A stretch of 32,216 bases of DNA from Evernia prunastri (lineage: Eukaryota > Ascomycota > Lecanoromycetes > Lecanorales > Parmeliaceae), in the NCBI GenBank assembly GCA_003184365.1, contig NKYR01000090.1, positions 139,453-171,668 of the forward strand. Direction: 5' to 3'. Position 1 is the first letter of the stretch. Each line of letters starts with the position of its first letter. Made by a program: the position numbers and the translations under genes. Below the pieces are notes generated by a model, which did not search any database, was not told the origin of the DNA, and saw only the letters and a list, made by a program, of their open reading frames with translations. Positions 1 to 10,190 of the stretch are shown here, in pieces.

Positions 1-1480
1 CAAACACCGCCGGGACATGTTGTTGGAGGTATTTAGTTTGTATTAGGTTCGATTCCTAATGGCGCTGATCCTATGGTGGAGTGGGCTTCTTATTTTCTGC
101 TAAGCCTCACACAGCATAGCTTGGCAGAGGCGTCTAACCCCCTGGCAGTACCTCAGCCTTCCATAGAATAATGATCCTTGCAATAGCACGAGTTCCACAT
201 ACTGACCTCGTGGACCGCCGACCGGGCACCAAATGCACGAGTAGCAGTGCGGAATACGTCCGCCGCAGCATGCCAGCTTCCGTCATAGTCTCAGTAATTC
301 AGACCCTTCTTGGTGACGGCCAAGGCAAGACGATTTCCGAAGGCTACAACGGTATGAAATCCAGGGACGAGCGTCCGAATCAATCGGCTCATCACGTTGT
401 CGATTTATTCACAGCACTGTGGCGAATTAGTATGGGCTTCACGGACATTTAAGGAAGTAGCCTTCGCAAATTAGATAAAGTGCAACGGGCATACCCAGTC
501 GTCCTGGAGTTTCAGTCGCTTTGGAAGAAACTTCAATTGCCTGCCTTTCAACTGCCTGCCTTAGTCAGGAAAGGAGAGGGCCTGCTATCGGCAACCTGCG
601 CCCATCCCAAGCTCTGAGTACGAGCGTCAACGCATCGCAGTGGGTTCGGCTCGTGACGGTGCGGTTGGTGCATTGTGAGAGTCTTGTCGGGTGCACTGTT
701 CTGCGGGGGGAGGTGGTCGAGTTGGAGAGGCGGCTTGGAGGGGGGTTTTGGCCGTGTGGAAGGGATGGGACTGGGTGGTTGGTTGGTGGTAGGGGATTCT
801 GTGATGGTAGTAGAGATCCGTTCAGTATTCGCGAGTGAGGGTGACTTTGAACAGAGGATACAATATGGAAAGTATCGAGAGTTCGATTGATAAATTGTTA
901 TTGCGCTGCGATGTGACATGAAAGTTCATCTACTTTGAATTTTAGATATCCCGGATATTAGGAAACTAGTCTATATGAACGTCGAGAGACTTTCGAAACG
1001 CTTGTAAACGAAAGATAAAGAAAGGATCTGCAAGAAAACGCTGAAGCTTCGCTGGCCAATACCCAGATTGAAAGTCGTAAGAAATCGTGATATTTTTCAT
1101 GTGTCGCAATGCCTACTATGTCCCATGCCTTTTTATCCCTGTACCCGTCCTGATCCTTCTCAGGTGCTATTTACCATGTGTTCTCACCCTTAGTATTCAA
1201 TCTTATCCTATACTCGTCATCATCCAGTCTTTCCGTATGATCACCTTCCCGCTTGATAAGCGCTATACCAATCGCTTGTCCCTGCCCCTTGGACCGCAAG
1301 TCAACCGCTCATGCTGCAATGGCTGAGAAGGTTCACATTCTCGCTGGAGGACGGGCAGGCCATACATTTGCTGTGCGGTGAAAGGGCCCCAATATCGGCT
1401 CAGCAGGTCAACGAGGAAACACGAAAAGCCATCCCGAAAGGTCCTCATAAGATTTAGAGGTCGAAATGAAAGTGATTGCT
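1..1480. other. intergenic, no supported gene
   Basis: No reading frame here resembles a family I recognise. The longest open frames are about 93-123 codons, overlap each other on both strands, and look like chance. Base composition is ordinary, not RIP-like. Positions 690-830 are G-rich on the plus strand (C/T-rich on the minus), as in some fungal 5' leader regions. A short tandem pair of about 16 nt, with core CTGCCTGCCTT and relatives, lies near 538-570. The downstream ends of neighbouring genes may fall here. Confidence 0.5.
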
Positions 1481-3148
1481 TCACAAACTCCACCCAAACG
1501 GATCATCGGCATCTGCCTCGTCGCTTAACCCAGCTGGTGTCGGCCAGGTAAGGGTGTCGGGTGTAGGGTTACTATGCTGATACCCGTAGCCATCGAGGTT
1601 GTTGTACTGAGCTGCTGCCAGCGACCATGGCTGGCCAGGATCTAGTAGCCAGTAAGCACTGACTGAGGTACTGCCCACACCAGAAGAAAAGGTACCGTGA
1701 TTGTTGAGGGCCATTGAATCCCCGAATACTGGTACGCCATGATGAAGGGCCTCGGCGGGATTTGTTATAAATCGAGACTGGTCGTGATGCGAGTTAGGTA
1801 TGAATGCTCGTTGGGCAATCGGGTCATAACCGCTTGTCGGCATAATAGCACTAGGTTCAGAGGCAAGCGACATATCACCATTGATCAACGCCCGACTTGA
1901 CTGACGTGCTTCGTATGCTGCTTCTGAAAGAGCTGCCGCATGCTTTGTGTCGGACGGCCCTGCTTCAAGATCGCCCCGCAAACCCGTGACAAGATGCTTC
2001 TCCCAGAAATTTCCTACAGATCGCTGGCCCAGTGAAGCAGTAGCCAGTCGCTTTTCCCAGGCTTTGACCATTCCTGGTTGCGATAACAAGCCTTCAACTT
2101 CTTTGGTAGTACTCCACTCGTCCAGTGTTTGACCACGCTGAAAATGTGCTGCGATGTGTTTAAGTCGATCTCCAAAGGTGGGGAGGAAGTGACCGCAGAA
2201 GCCACATGACCACGCTTTCTTCTTGGTAGTTTCTTTCCACTTGTCTGCTATGATTTTGCCATCCTTCTCCCGAACTTTGTGACATTTCATCAGATGTATG
2301 ACCAACTCCCCCCTTCTTTTGCAAGAGAACGAGGATGGAATTCCCTTTCCACATCTCTGGACGTCATGTGTGGCAAGATGATTTTCGCTTGGGTTCAAAT
2401 ACCCACAGAGTATACATATGGAACCCCCCTCAGTCTTTTCCAATGGGCTCCCAAGCATACAGACATATTTATCCACATGTCCCTTCTCATGTTTCCTCCA
2501 ATCTGATGAATGTTTGTAGGAGCGTCGGTCTTCGCACTGTGTACACGAATAGAGTTTTGCTTCTTTCGTTGCCTCGTGTGAGGTGTTCGTCTTGTCAAGC
2601 GTCTGTTGTGCATGAGCGCCGGAAGCATTTGGTGGGCTTTGAGAGGAGGCTGCAATCTGAACGACGTTGGAGTGTGCGCAGGTGGATGTGCTAAGGCCGG
2701 GAGTCTGCGAAGTATCTCTTATCTGCCCCGGGAAAGGAGGACATGGGATATGAGGTCCTTGGGTGAGTTGTTCGGGACCGTTGGCTAGTCAGCATTAGCC
2801 CTCTGACTCCGAGACGAATAAGTTAGCAGCCTCACAGGATTCTCGAGCTTGGTCCAACCAAGTCCTGATTTCATCATCGGCAAAGTCTCTGAGGGCCCAA
2901 ATTGCCGAGAATTGGTCGCTTGAGAGTGAACCATGACCAGGGGAGTAGTGAATGCTTGGGTCTAGAGATCGAGCAAATCTGAGGTACGCAAAAACATCCT
3001 CGTCGGTTTGATTTAGTAGGATCTGTATGGCCGGCTGCTCCGAGCTAGTTTCCGTGCCATTATTGTTCTGGGCCAATGGCGGGGACGTTTCATCTAGCGC
3101 GGGAGCTAATCCTGAGTCGGGTCCCTGCCAATCGTTAATCTCTGCCAT
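1481..3148 (-). CDS. C2H2 zinc-finger protein, two exons
   Basis: Model: complement(join(1481..2784, 2836..3148)), 538 aa. The 51-nt intron has donor GTGAGG, a GCTAAC-type branch element and acceptor CTAG, and it bypasses an in-frame TGA. The first 180 residues are acidic and low-complexity. A finger block follows: C185-x2-C188-x14-H203-x3-H207; C228-x2-C231-x12-H244-x4-C249; a weak finger around C259/H268/H273; and C297-x2-C300-x12-H313-x3-H317. The C-terminal 200 residues are Ser/Asn/Pro-rich and end in an acidic aromatic tail (DADDPFGWSL), which could be an activation region. It is probably a nuclear DNA-binding regulator, but target and name are unknown. A shorter frame beginning at GTG 2476 would lose finger 1, so the spliced start is preferred. 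A LINE remnant ends about 230 bp upstream. Confidence 0.8.
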
Positions 3149-3231
3149 TTCTCGACCTTTATTGAGAGCACGAAAGGATGAAGAGTGAAAATACGGGGGA
3201 GAGTGTGGACTTTACAATCGAGCAACGCAAT

Positions 3232-3258
3232 CTGTCTGGCCTGTCTGGCCTAGCTGGC
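3232..3258. repeat. 9-bp tandem triplet in promoter
   Basis: Three adjacent 9-mers (CTGTCTGGC, CTGTCTGGC, CTAGCTGGC) lie about 85 bp upstream of the C2H2 start codon, between the gene and the LINE tail. They could be clustered regulator sites or simple slippage. The rest of 3149-3374 shows nothing distinctive. Confidence 0.4.
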
Positions 3259-3374
3259 CGGCTTTAAAACCGTATGACAATTGATTGTTTGAAGGAGACA
3301 AGTAGATGAGGGAGACATCCATGAGTCTCAGAAACGGAACGACTAGGTTAAGCCGGTGATCGGCGAATCGGTCT

Positions 3375-3394
3375 GATTGATTGATTGATTGATT
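3375..3394 (-). repeat. (AATC)5 LINE 3' tail
   Basis: Five perfect tetranucleotide units, GATT on the plus strand and AATC on the element strand, lie about 80 bp past the RNase H stop codon. Short tandem 3' tails are known for I/Tad-type LINEs and mark the insertion's 3' boundary. Confidence 0.65.
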
Positions 3395-3476
3395 ATGTCA
3401 TACTACCCTGAAGTTAGTCCCTTAGTGGGCCAATTATGCGAGATTACATAATCCATCTACCAGCCAATCCAGCCAA

Positions 3477-4477
3477 TCATATTGCCCCACTAGCAAAAGT
3501 GAGACTATACTCCACTTGCAGCCTCTTTGCTGCATATCTGCCTCTTTGCTGCATATCTTCGTGAGTTATTACCCCCCCTTCCACCTTCCTCCTTTCCGCC
3601 GCCCAAAGCCTACTTCTGTCGAATAGGAAGGCCCTGAGACCGATCTTTTCGGTCCGTATTTGTGTGATCAGTGACGTCTTAGCACGTTTAACTCTAGCAT
3701 GCAATCGCATGGTTTTGTTGGACGGTATGGGTTGAATCTTCCTCAGAGCATTACCGCGTGTTTCCCTAGCCCATTCTTTGGCCCATTGTTGATAGGCGTG
3801 TTTTCTGATGGCTGTCTTGACCGTTGCTATCATTCTACACTGGATAGTTGACAGTGGGGCCGTCTCATTAGTGTCTCTTCCCAATACTCTGCCGTGTACC
3901 GTTTTTGTCCTCCAGCCGGTGGCCTTTTTTGCCTCTACATCGGCCCATTCGTTACCTGCAATACCGATGTGGGCCGGTATCCAGTGCAATTCGGCAGAGA
4001 TTCCTTGATCCCGGAGAGCATTGATCATTTGGACTGCATGCATGACATAGATTTGGCCTGATCTCTTTCCTGGATCTCCAATGGCTCTGATGGATGACTG
4101 ATTATCAGTATTAATAATGACCGTACCGGTAGGATGTGGTCGTTTGAGTGTTGCAATAGTCAATGCCTGAATAATCCCATGCAACTCGGCCGAGTAGACG
4201 GTGTACCAGGTGTCAGATCCCATGAATATTTGCCATGGCGATCCCATTGTGTAGGATACCGCTGCTGCTCCGATCTTCTTGTTGATTCCACTACCGTCCG
4301 TGTAGAACATCGTATGGCCCTCCTTCATGGATTGTTCCGATAGCTTCCTTGCTGCCTCTTTAGTTTTGCAAATAATCGTTTTTGGGGGTTCCCATTCCGG
4401 TGAGACGCTGAATGGTTGCAACTTTTCGAGCTGTTGAACATTGCCATAGAGGGATTCAAATCTATTGGTATGTCTCT
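3477..4477 (-). pseudogene. LINE RNase H domain, C-terminal ORF2 part
   Basis: About 330 codons are open to a stop at 3477. RNase H catalytic positions are visible: D in FYTDGSG, E in SAELHG, D in NTDNQS, then the HWIPAHIGIAGNEWAD motif with the last His and Asp. About 130 residues rich in Arg/Lys follow. The domain itself looks undamaged, but it is cut off from RT by a 97-nt deletion upstream and so cannot be part of a working ORF2. It would have removed RNA from cDNA during target-primed reverse transcription. Confidence 0.85.
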
Positions 4478-4610
4478 AATCCTTAGCACCGCTCGGTCCA
4501 AATACTGATTATGACCTAGGCTAGTCCCCTGCTGGCTAGATCCCTCGTCAGCTTTGTCATCATTGGCCGCCTCGCCGCAGGCCAATTGAAAGGCCTTTAA
4601 CTTCAGGTAC

Positions 4611-4820
4611 TCGATTGGTCGAACGAATTTTAGTGAGAGATTTTTGATTCAATACTAACTTAGCGAGTTCTGACTCGATTTTGATAGTTTTTAATTATAA
4701 ATTTAAAGAAAAATTAAGGCATTAATTTATTTTCTATAGAGTTTCTATATATAGATTATACAAAAGAATTCTTATAAGAGAGAACTTTTCTTTTTACGAA
4801 TTTTGAAAATTCTTTTCCCT
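4611..4820. other. AT-rich RIP-like remnant
   Basis: About 200 bp with dense TpA and few CpA/TpG, the same texture as the large block at 6633-11910. No coding or terminal repeat is visible. The LTR at 4821 begins directly after it. Confidence 0.6.
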
Positions 4821-5043
4821 TGTCAGAACCGTGCCCAGAGTCAAGTCTAATGGGGGTAAATTGAATAAGACAACTAGATAAGGAGGAAATATGTACAGAA
4901 GAAGAGCGCTTAAATACTAGGAAGAATCCCCGCTAGCCTATGTGTCAATGGGAATGTGTCAATAACCAATAAACACTCTATGTGCTAGACACATAGCCAT
5001 AAACACTCCCTATGTGCCTGACACCTAGGGTACGTCCGTAACA
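4821..5043 (-). repeat. LTR copy 1, subfamily A (223 bp)
   Basis: Minus-strand LTR running TGTTACGG...TTCTGACA (on the plus strand, TGTCAGAACC to CGTCCGTAACA). Next to it at 5044 is a polypurine tract (G-run on the minus strand) and chromovirus pol sequence, so this is a 3' LTR. Inside, CTATGTG-CTAGA-CACATAG forms a small perfect hairpin. It is essentially identical to copies at 6410 and 14703. No 5-bp duplication matches its flanks. Confidence 0.9.
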
Positions 5044-5198
5044 CTACCCCCCCCCCTCAGGCAAGCGATGCCCCAGCGCTGTAGATTGGCCTGCGAGTCG
5101 TCTGCGAGCAGAAAGGATAAAAATAGTGGCGAGACCCCGGAGATTTCGGAGACGGCGGGGCCGCTTTGACTTGGCAACAGCGTTGTGCGGCCCTGGGT
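5044..5198 (-). pseudogene. chromovirus pol C-terminal tail fragment
   Basis: Minus-strand sequence matches the end of the pol frame at 13770-13918 (PGPHNA-AKSKRPRRLRNLR... to the Gly run at the polypurine tract), with about a dozen substitutions. Only the basic tail after the chromodomain is left. It stops at the N at 5199, where unrelated LINE sequence begins. Confidence 0.75.
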
Positions 5199-5199
5199 N

Positions 5200-5844
5200 T
5201 ACCGGTAGGATGTGGTCGTTTGAGTGTTGCAATAGTCAATGCCTGAATAATCCCATGCAACTCGGCCGAGTAGACGGTGTACCAGGTGTCAGATCCCATG
5301 AATATTTGCCATGGCGATCCCATTGTGTAGGATACCGCTGCTGCTCCGATCTTCTTGTTGATTCCACTACCGTCCGTGTAGAACATCGTATGGCCCTCCT
5401 TCATGGATTGTTCCGATAGCTTCCTTGCTGCCTCTTTAGTTTTGCAAATAATCGTTTTTGGGGGTTCCCATTCCGGTGAGACGCTGAATGGTTGCAACTT
5501 TTCGAGCTGTTGAACATTGCCATAGAGGGATTCAAATCTATTGGTATGTCTCTCTAGTGGGCTAGTCAGCCTGTTTTTCCTTGGCTTCCTCTTGGATTTC
5601 CACCGCTCCGTGCGAGGCTTAATGATATCATGATAGGAGAGGCTTGTTACAATCCTTAGCACCGCCTCAGAGGTTAGCTTCTCTAGCTGCTGTTTGACCG
5701 GTAGGATATGTGCCTCTATGTCTAGGGCTGGTGTTGATGGGCCTTGAATGCCCCTGTGATTCTTCTGGCCGCAAGCGATTGGATTCTTTGCAATGCTACT
5801 AGGTGAGACTTGTTGTACCCCGGAGAGTTTTCGGGCTGATACCA
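5200..5844 (-). pseudogene. LINE RT end and RNase H start, second copy
   Basis: Minus strand. It begins in the RT C-terminal region (LVALQRIQSLAARRITGAFKA), suffers a one-nucleotide frameshift just after that motif, continues through the linker (LEKLTSEAVLRIVTS), then the RNase H start with YTDGSG and AELHG. It ends at the N at 5199 before the third catalytic Asp. Its last 354 nt (5200-5553) appear identical to 4124-4477 of the first copy. It retains the 97 nt missing from the first copy. Confidence 0.8.
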
Positions 5845-5845
5845 N

Positions 5846-6409
5846 TCTGTATTGTGAATGCCAGCATCGCGTTGCTCACGGAGAGTTTGAATCATTTCTA
5901 GGACTGAGAGTACGTTGCTCTCTACGGACTGAGTTAGGTCCTCAGGGGAGTTGATATTCCATGGATCCAGGGTTGTATCGAAGTTCTCTCCGTCCTTTGG
6001 GATCACTGAAAGTCTTCGATCTTTCGTTTGTTTTAAGAGGCTGCTGGCTCCTTGTTGAATTTCCTTGAGAGACTCTTGCAGTTCTGTCATATCAAGTGGA
6101 GTAGCCTCGTTTACCGCGCTCAAATTTGCCATGTTGAGAGGAAGTTAGCTCTGAAAGTTTGTTTGTTGGGGGGGATTGGTTTGCACGAATGCTGGGGTGC
6201 TTGCACGTATGCAGCGAGACCTCCTCGTAAGGGGTTTTCCTTGTGGTCAACAAGTCCTAGCCACGAATGGTTCGTTTTGCCTGCAGGTAGGCCACACCCG
6301 AGTGTCCAATGATCTGCTATCGAAACAGCTTCACAACGGTCCCGTTTGACAATTTTATTTTACTGTTCGCTTGCCAGTACGAACGGAAGGGTGGATGATC
6401 TAGTTGTAG
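5846..6409 (-). pseudogene. gag-like N-terminus and 5' leader
   Basis: From the LTR at 6410, about 277 nt of non-coding leader precede an ATG at 6132. About 95 codons follow (MANLSAVNEATPLDMTELQ...), rich in Glu, Gln, Leu and Ser, ending at the N at 5845. The position as first ORF after a 5' LTR suggests the gag N-terminus of the chromovirus; it could instead be LINE ORF1. No CCHC knuckle is present in the part seen. I do not recognise the sequence itself. Confidence 0.45.
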
Positions 6410-6632
6410 TGTCAGAACCGTGCCCAGAGTCAAGTCTAATGGGGGTAAATTGAATAAGACAACTAGATAAGGAGGAAATATGTACAGAAGAAGAGCGCTT
6501 AAATACTAGGAAGAATCCCCGCTAGCCTATGTGTCAATGGGAATGTGTCAATAACCAATAAACACTCTATGTGCTAGACACATAGCCATAAACACTCCCT
6601 ATGTGCCTGACACCTAGGGTACGTCCGTAACA
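6410..6632 (-). repeat. LTR copy 2, subfamily A (223 bp)
   Basis: Near-identical to copy 1 and placed as the 5' LTR of the mosaic element. The base after the LTR on the minus strand starts CTACAACTAG, which is not an obvious tRNA-type primer site beginning TGG. To its right the RIP-degraded block begins immediately, yet the LTR itself shows no RIP-type changes. Confidence 0.9.
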
Positions 6633-9600
6633 ATATTAATTAAACGATTAAAATAGATTATTCTTTTATTATTTAAAGATCTTTCTAACACGATTTAAAA
6701 TCTCGAACGTTATAATTTCTATTTATAAGTTTTATAATATCGTCAATTTTCTTTTCTTCTTCAATAAGAGCGAAGTACGATCGATTTAAATTTCGCATTA
6801 ATTTTAGTTTTAACTTCTTCTATATTTATTTAGATCGAATATTAATATATATCTATACGATAGAATTTTAAAAACGCGATCTCTTATATACACATATTTT
6901 CATTATATTATATTCTAAGAATTAATTCTTTATCGTCGCTGAGATAAACGTCACTATTAATATTAAGATCTCTAACGAACGTTTATATCTTAATCTCTAT
7001 ATTATTATCACGCGATATATACTTTATAATCATTGTAATTATTATAACATTAATAAAATAAATATCGTTTTAATATATTAAGATTTTAATAAGAATATAT
7101 ATAGTGAAAGATTTTTAAAGAAGTTTTACGATTATATCGTTTTCGAATTAGACTTCGAATATATCAAATATCGTCGACGTAGATTTATTATAATCTTAAA
7201 GAATAACTTTAAGCAAAATTGCTGAATAATATTATATAATTTCTATTTATCGATTAAATATAATATTTATATTAATATAGAGATTTGCGTTAATATCAAG
7301 ATATGTAAATAGATCTTTAAATACGTTTATAAGAATAGCGATCGAATTAATTTGCAAATAACTTTAAAAAATTAATAGAATATAGACGCGATAGAAGTAG
7401 ATTTAAGAGTATAAAGACGTACGATATGTAGACTCTATAGAGATCTATTAAAGAATATTTGAATTTAAATTACATAATTATAATTCTTCTATAAAACGTT
7501 TAATAATTTATCTTTTTAATCGATAGAAAGTTAAATATAACGATAATTTCGATTTCGTTAACGTGCTAAGCGAATAAAAAGATCGTCGAATTGAATTAAT
7601 AATCTTTTTTAAACTTAATTAATAGCGTTACGATCGAAACGATATAAAAGATTATTTTTATTTTAATATATCGAACGACTAAATTTAAAAGAAGAATAAG
7701 AATAAAGATAAATAAATCGTTCGTTAGAGAAATAAGAGTATTATCGCTCGTATATATTATATCAATTCGAATATAAACGAGTTATTTTATCTGCGATATC
7801 TTTTATTAAATATATCGAATCTTAAATCGTTTAAAGATTTGCGAACGATAAACGATAATATTCTTTTTATCTATTATAATATATATATAACGAGAGATTT
7901 ATTATAAAATAATATCGAATAAAATTAAGTTTTAAGCAAAGTAGATATCTAATAGAGCGAGCGATACTTGCGAAGTTTATTCGTCATAATTTTATTTAAT
8001 TGTAATTTTAGCGATTTATTAAATTTATAAAATAAGCATCGAGCGAGATATATAAATTACTCTTTTCTTTATATATAATTAAGTATATTATAAAGTAAAA
8101 AGAATATCGCGCTATTAATATAATAAAACATCACGAACTTTTTTGATATGATATTTTGATATTTTAGATTCAAAACGTTCTCGCTAAGCGTATTCAATCT
8201 TTTTTTTATTCGTAAAATAGTTCGCTAAGTCGCTTTCTTTCTCGCATTTTATCTCTATCTAGATATATTTCTAAAGACTTTCTAAATTAATTAATTTATA
8301 CATTTGAATTATCGAACGATTATATTTATATTCTTTAAATTAATTATTAAGACTTTTTTTTGTCGAACGATACGTAAGCTAGATAAGCTATCGTCGAGAA
8401 CTTCTATCTTTATTTGATTAAAATTCGTCTGAAAAAAAAAAATATTAACTTTACGAGAGACATACGCTTTAGCGACTTCGATTTATTAAAATATCTATAA
8501 AAATATAATCAATATTATAATAATAATCGTAATCGATTTTTACGCGAAGAATACGATTATTAGATTAATAATTAAAACGAAATATAAAATAATCTTAATA
8601 ACGATCAAATAATAGCTATTAACGTTATTTAAAACTCGATTATTAATTTTATTAATTAATTCTTCTTTTTGAATAATTATAAAAATATTAATAAAATTAT
8701 ATTTTAAGATATCGTGTTGCGAAGAGTTCGAAATAATTTAATGTAATTATAGCGACAACTTCTTTAGATATTACTTTTATTCTTCTTTAAGATAATCGTA
8801 TCGTTTACTTTCGCTTTAAAATTTCTCTAAATATTACTATTTAGTTTATTTATAAAATAATAAATAATTTTAATTTTACTAAGTTATTTCGTTGAAACGA
8901 GATTTTTATATAAAATCGCTACGATATCGAGATAATTAATTATATACTTTAAAATATTCGAAAGAATATCGATTCGTTTAATGAAACCGTTATATACTTT
9001 TATAATAATTTTCGTTAAGTACTTTCGATTATTAAAGACGCTAAATTAAATTAAATTATTTAGACTATTTTTAGAGCGTTAATTCTTTAATCGCATATTT
9101 AAATTCTTAAATTAATAAAAAATATACGACTTCGAAACTCGAATTTAATTAATTAAAATCGAGCTGATATAAAAGAATTTTTTTAAAAATTTATTAAATA
9201 TAAGTAATAAGATCGTAATAAGCATCGTAAAAGAATATATCGTTAATTAATTCATTAACTAACTAGCAGAAAACTTCGTTATCGCATTAATTAATACTAT
9301 TTATAATAATATCGATTTATATCGCTCAGCTAATTTCTATATCTTTAAAATTATTCTCTATATTCTTAATAAACACGTCGTCGAATTTAATATTTAAGTG
9401 CTTAATAGATTTTTTAAGACGAAGATCGTCTATTAAAATCGCGATTAAGTCGTTAATAAAGAAAATAACTTTCTTCTTTTTATCGAAATAATAAATATCT
9501 TCGAATTTTTCGCTCTTTTATTATATTATTTAAAATTAAAATAAAATTATATAATTATACTACTAAGTAATTTAAAATAGATAAAGAATTTATATAATAA

Positions 9601-10014
9601 TACTCGTTTGCAAGTCAAGCAAATTGAAATAAAAATATTTAATTATTATATTCTCGAAAATAAATATAATAATAAACGTTATTATATATCGCGTATTTTA
9701 TTGTTATCGTCGAATTTAAACAGTCTATATACTTTCTTTCGACGAATTTAATATTTTATTCGTCTAACGTTTAATATAATTATTAATAAATCGCAAAAGT
9801 AATTATTATAACACGTCGAGCTAAGTCTCTACTCGAAGATTTTCGTTTATAATTAATTATATATAATCTTGAATAGAGTTATTAATAAGAATAGATTAGC
9901 TATTATAATTATAAAGAATCTATCGAAAAAGCAGTCGAATCGATCGACGAGATATATTAGAAATAAGATAATCAAGCAAGTTCTTCTATCGACGACGAGT
10001 TTATAGTAATGAAA

Positions 10015-10190
10015 TTAGACGAATATCGTATAGAAGACAAATATCGTATGAAAGGCAAATAGACAAATAGATAGAAATCGCATAGTAGACATTGTAGGCG
10101 ATTGCCGTATAGATCGCAATCAGAGTCTGATTTCATAGGGCTGACTGCATTTCGATGTAGCGCCATGAATTTAATTCATGGGTCTATACT
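10015..10190. other. island with little RIP inside the RIP block
   Basis: About 175 bp in which CpA and TpG return to normal frequency (CAAATAGACAAATAG, CATTGTAGGCGATTGCCG, GGGCTGACTGCATTTCG). Its right end has an odd-centred palindrome, CATGAATT-T-AATTCATG. It is probably a short insertion that arrived after RIP, or one too short to be a RIP target. No LTR ends or coding match were recognised. Confidence 0.5.

Larger units (their letters stand above)
3375..4610 (-). mobile_element. 5'-truncated Tad1-like LINE remnant
   Basis: Minus-strand non-LTR retrotransposon 3' end. From 5' to 3' it has a scrambled segment (4493-4610), the RT/RNase H linker, the RNase H domain, a short 3' UTR and an (AATC)5 tail. 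An RNase H domain downstream of RT is typical of fungal Tad1/I-type LINEs. Relative to the second copy in this window, 97 nt (equivalent to 5554-5650) are deleted at 4477/4478, which breaks the frame. Positions 4493-4610 do not match the second copy; their minus strand is open but unrecognised. No 5' end or target-site duplication was found. Confidence 0.75.
4821..6632 (-). mobile_element. mosaic LTR-bounded Ty3/gypsy element
   Basis: Two subfamily-A LTRs in the same orientation bound 1.37 kb. In minus-strand order the interior is: a 277-nt leader, a gag-like start, an N (5845), LINE RT/RNase H sequence, an N (5199), the chromovirus pol 3' end, and the polypurine tract. A real element would have gag-protease-RT-RNase H-integrase of 5 kb or more. 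The LINE piece therefore either inserted into the element or was joined to it by the assembler. Flanks TCCCT and ATATT do not form a target-site duplication. Confidence 0.6.

Noticed and set aside
41..67. tRNA-like T arm (TTAGG-TTCGATT-CCTAA) near the left edge
   Set aside because: The T stem is perfect, but the upstream sequence cannot form an anticodon stem at the right distance, no A box is seen, and the 5' acceptor half would lie outside the window.
521..919. Overlapping ORFs of 105-123 codons on both strands
   Set aside because: Low-complexity G-rich or Pro/Ser-rich translations that shadow each other, with no family resemblance.
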